Assembly (NCBI GenBank): GCA_944323625.1
Contig: CALUTD010000001.1
Span: 124,001 to 188,000, forward strand
Length of the DNA: 64,000 nt
DNA from: Candidatus Gastranaerophilales bacterium
Lineage (GTDB): Bacteria > Cyanobacteriota > Vampirovibrionia > Gastranaerophilales > Gastranaerophilaceae
Direction of reading: 5' to 3'
Shown: in pieces, positions 62,124 through 64,000 of the stretch
Numbering within the stretch: the first letter of the stretch is position 1
How the letters are laid out: the number at the start of each line of letters is the position of its first letter
The notes under the pieces: model-generated
The model's input: the letters and a program-made list of their open reading frames with translations, nothing else
What the model was told of the DNA's origin: nothing
The model's database searches: none
Position numbers and translations under genes: made by a program

Positions 62124-63185
62124 CTAGTTATTATTATCCTTATTCTTATATCTTCCTGCAAACTTATTTTCCAAATTATCCACTGCAGGCTGTGATTCCA
62201 GTGCACCTCTTGTAAATAACTCACCAACAGAGGCAACATAGCTGTTATTCATATATGATATCTGTACTTTATTTCTTGTAATTCCGTCTATTTTATATCC
62301 CGAAACAACGTCTCCGACTTTTACAAATTGATCTTGTCCGTTTATGTTAACAATTGCAGACGGACTTACATCATCATATAAAATACCTGATATTTGAGTA
62401 TTTAACAATGATTTAATATTTTCATCAGGTACAGAACTTGTAGGAGGCTCTATAACTTCAAACGGAATTTCCGCTAACGCCTGCGTTTCTTGTTCCATTT
62501 CCAATTTTTGTTTTTCTAAAGCTATTTCAAAAGGTTTGAAAGGATTTAACCTCGAAATATTATTATATGATATAACTATCTGACCTGAATTCTGATTTTC
62601 CGTACTATTTTGTTCTTTTTTAGAAAAAGGTTGAGAAGCGTTATCACCAAATAAATCCCCTGAAGAATTATTCGAAGGAGCATCTGAAACAGTAGCAACC
62701 GGCGAATTTTCTTCACCTGTCGAAACATTCGTTTCTCCCCCGCTATTAAAGTCTACGCTAACCATATTCTGATTATCTGCACCTGCTTCTTTAAAGAAAT
62801 CTTCTGCAACAGTATCAGAACTTGCATTTACATTCATATTTTGATTTGAATCGACATGCTGTTCCTGAGACTGACTCGAATTATTTGCTATATTATTTTG
62901 CTCTCTCATTTTTTGGAATTGCATAAATCCAAAAGCAGCTGCCCCAAATATAACCACAAGCAAAACAACAAGCACTAACAAACCGCCACCGCTATTACGC
63001 TTTGTTTTTGCAGCAAAATCATCTTCATCATCTTCATACCCCTCATAATCGTCAGAGTATTCATCTTCAGAATATTCTTCATCTTCCGAATATTCGTCTT
63101 CATTAGAACCATCCGCAGCATCTTGCTCTTCAAGTTCATCATCCGAATATTCAATATCTTTCCATTGTTCGTTTGTATCTACCAT
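62124..63185 (-). CDS. GspC/PilP-like periplasmic linker protein with acidic cytoplasmic tail
   Basis: 353 residues. The first 58 residues are extremely acidic with repeated 'YSED' units, followed by one membrane helix (about 68-90), a low-complexity Asn/Ser/Gln region (95-190) and a C-terminal domain ('NTQISGILYDDVSPSAIVNINGQDQFVKVGDVVSGYKIDGI', about 260-330) matching the homology region of GspC and PilP that binds the secretin. First gene of the five-gene operon, before gspD (18-base gaps). The acidic tail could bind the Lys-rich ATPase or cations. Confidence 0.75.
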   Translation of the reverse strand: MVDTNEQWKDIEYSDDELEEQDAADGSNEDEYSEDEEYSEDEYSDDYEGYEDDEDDFAAKTKRNSGGGLLVLVVLLVVIFGAAAFGFMQFQKMREQNNIANNSSQSQEQHVDSNQNMNVNASSDTVAEDFFKEAGADNQNMVSVDFNSGGETNVSTGEENSPVATVSDAPSNNSSGDLFGDNASQPFSKKEQNSTENQNSGQIVISYNNISRLNPFKPFEIALEKQKLEMEQETQALAEIPFEVIEPPTSSVPDENIKSLLNTQISGILYDDVSPSAIVNINGQDQFVKVGDVVSGYKIDGITRNKVQISYMNNSYVASVGELFTRGALESQPAVDNLENKFAGRYKNKDNNN

Positions 63186-63393
63186 ATCTCTCGCTCATTA
63201 TTCCAATAAGTATCTAAAATATATTCTACACGTATTACTAAAATTGGGCAAATATTAATTTAAAAAATCTTTATTACTATTCTCAATAAATATCATACTA
63301 CAAATTTACCTTGATATGTATGTTTTTTGGTCACCCATTAGTATGAAATCTTTAGAAAATTCATAACTTTACAAATTGAAAATAAAAACAAAA

Positions 63394-63465
63394 AGGCGGC
63401 ACCCAGATTCGAACTGGGGGATAAAAGCTTTGCAGGCTTCTGCCTTACCACTTGGCCATGCCGCC
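63394..63465 (-). tRNA. tRNA-Cys (GCA)
   Basis: 72 bases; acceptor GGCGGCA/TGCCGCC, discriminator U, anticodon stem GAAGC/GCTTT and loop CTGCAAA giving GCA. CCA not encoded. Confidence 0.96.
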
Positions 63466-63489
63466 TAGCACAACCTAAAATAAAAAATA

Positions 63490-63562
63490 AGCGGAAGACG
63501 GGACTCGGACCCGCGACATTCTGCTTGGAAGGCAGATGCTCTACCAACTGAGCTACTTCCGC
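63490..63562 (-). tRNA. tRNA-Gly (TCC)
   Basis: 73 bases; acceptor GCGGAAG/CTTCCGC, anticodon stem TCTGC/GCAGA and loop CTTCCAA giving TCC. T-loop TCCGAGT with an unusual U-C at the TTC position (GGTCCGAGT). CCA not encoded. Confidence 0.95.
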
Positions 63563-63682
63563 ATTTTGGACCGCTTTCTTTTATATACTACATGAAAAGT
63601 TTTTATTTCGCAATACATTTTTTCTAATTAAAAATGATAATTTTTTATTCGCCCATGCTCTCATCTAAATACACTACTTTTT

Positions 63683-64000
63683 TTATAATAATGATTTTAC
63701 TGCCAAATAAAATAATAATACCGCGCCGATTATATATACTGTTTGAGCCGGTAGTTTTTTAAATAGTCCAAAAGCCCAAAATCCTACGAAAGAAAGAATA
63801 AATGTAATTAAGCCGATTTCTAAAGAAGGTCTTATGACAGGTACATTTAAAAACCTTAAAGAAACTCCGGCGCCAAAAGCATCAATACTGGTTGCAATTG
63901 CAAGAGTCAATATACAAAACAAAGAGATACATTTTATGTCTTTTTTTTCCTCATTTGAAAATACATCCATTAAAAATTTACATCCTAATCCTGCAAATAT
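63683..64000 (-). CDS. MntP-like manganese/cation efflux membrane protein, partial (5' end outside window)
   Basis: The visible 105 residues match the second half of MntP/YtaF-type proteins: 'TLAIATSIDAFGAGVSLRFL' is the conserved helix with the ion-binding Asp, followed by two more helices ('LEIGLITFILSFVGFWAFGLF' and 'TVYIIGAVLLFYLAVKSLL'). The frame stays open upstream of the internal ATG at 63970 to the window edge, so the real start lies beyond 64000. MntP exports manganese; YtaF members have less clear roles. Confidence 0.75.
   Translation of the reverse strand: MFAGLGCKFLMDVFSNEEKKDIKCISLFCILTLAIATSIDAFGAGVSLRFLNVPVIRPSLEIGLITFILSFVGFWAFGLFKKLPAQTVYIIGAVLLFYLAVKSLL

Overview
The window is AT-rich bacterial DNA that appears chromosomal. 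It encodes a diderm cell: a secretin, GspC/PilP-like, GspE and GspF assembly operon, a large autotransporter, and peptidoglycan synthesis genes. The lifestyle looks anaerobic, with a PerR-type regulator, rubredoxin and a flavodiiron protein. Several traits point to the non-photosynthetic relatives of cyanobacteria (Melainabacteria/Vampirovibrionia, probably a gut Gastranaerophilales-like lineage): a membrane-anchored YvcK, an SLH-domain envelope protein, and prepilin-like proteins with an 'FTLxEVLITL' start and a 'DxNGxKxPN' motif. This placement is inferred from protein character only; there is no 16S gene here.

Layout. 0-2.8 kb (minus): murC-murB-ddl. 3-7.7 kb: dicarboxylate/glutamate symporter, secG, a DUF167 protein, relA/spoT and two tiny membrane proteins. 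7.8-14 kb (minus): two tandem paralogous TolC-like envelope proteins, rpsB-tsf, and a 781-residue EF-hand/coiled-coil/muramidase-like protein. 14.2-16.1 kb: perR, rubredoxin, flavodiiron protein. 16.3-23.5 kb: a prepilin with a G10 tract, gpmI, a repeat-rich stretch with two coupled mini-ORFs and a candidate structured RNA, a uridine-kinase-like gene, phosphohexomutase and pheA. 23.6-28.4 kb (minus): a 1603-residue Pmp-like autotransporter with a G9 tract at its ribosome-binding site. 28.5-39.8 kb: OppF-like ATPase, a dehydratase-activase-related protein, regulators (wHTH, NrtR-like, RHH), lytic transglycosylase, M20 peptidase, a second prepilin, SLH protein, HAD phosphatase, peroxiredoxin, DUF1796 protein and a Cys-rich small protein. 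39.9-45.2 kb (minus): pxpA, yvcK, panB, panC, a membrane protein and dut. 45.3-52.1 kb: ftsH, a membrane protein, uvrB, a TPR protein and two tRNA-Ala genes. 52.5-55.5 kb (minus): a nitroreductase pseudogene with its MarR regulator, an alcohol dehydrogenase and a family 6 uracil/hypoxanthine DNA glycosylase. 55.5-56.4 kb: a plastic segment next to tRNA-Ile with a G10 tract, a palindromic repeat and a 57-residue gene. 56.5-63.2 kb (minus): the type II secretion/type IV pilus operon. 63.4-64 kb: tRNA-Cys, tRNA-Gly and a partial mntP-like gene.

The most notable signal is a set of four long homopolymeric G tracts (9-10 G) in this AT-rich sequence, plus one interrupted tract. Three of these five sites sit at the translation start of exported surface proteins: prepilin 1, the autotransporter, and the interrupted copy in prepilin 2. 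In prepilin 1 the present G10 length puts the only well-placed ribosome-binding site out of frame with the pilin; G8 or G11 would restore it. This looks like a slipped-strand phase-variation system controlling pili and an adhesin. A second signal is a dispersed family of about 58-bp intergenic repeats at four sites, partly mixed with palindromic GGTAAGAT...TGACAG elements.
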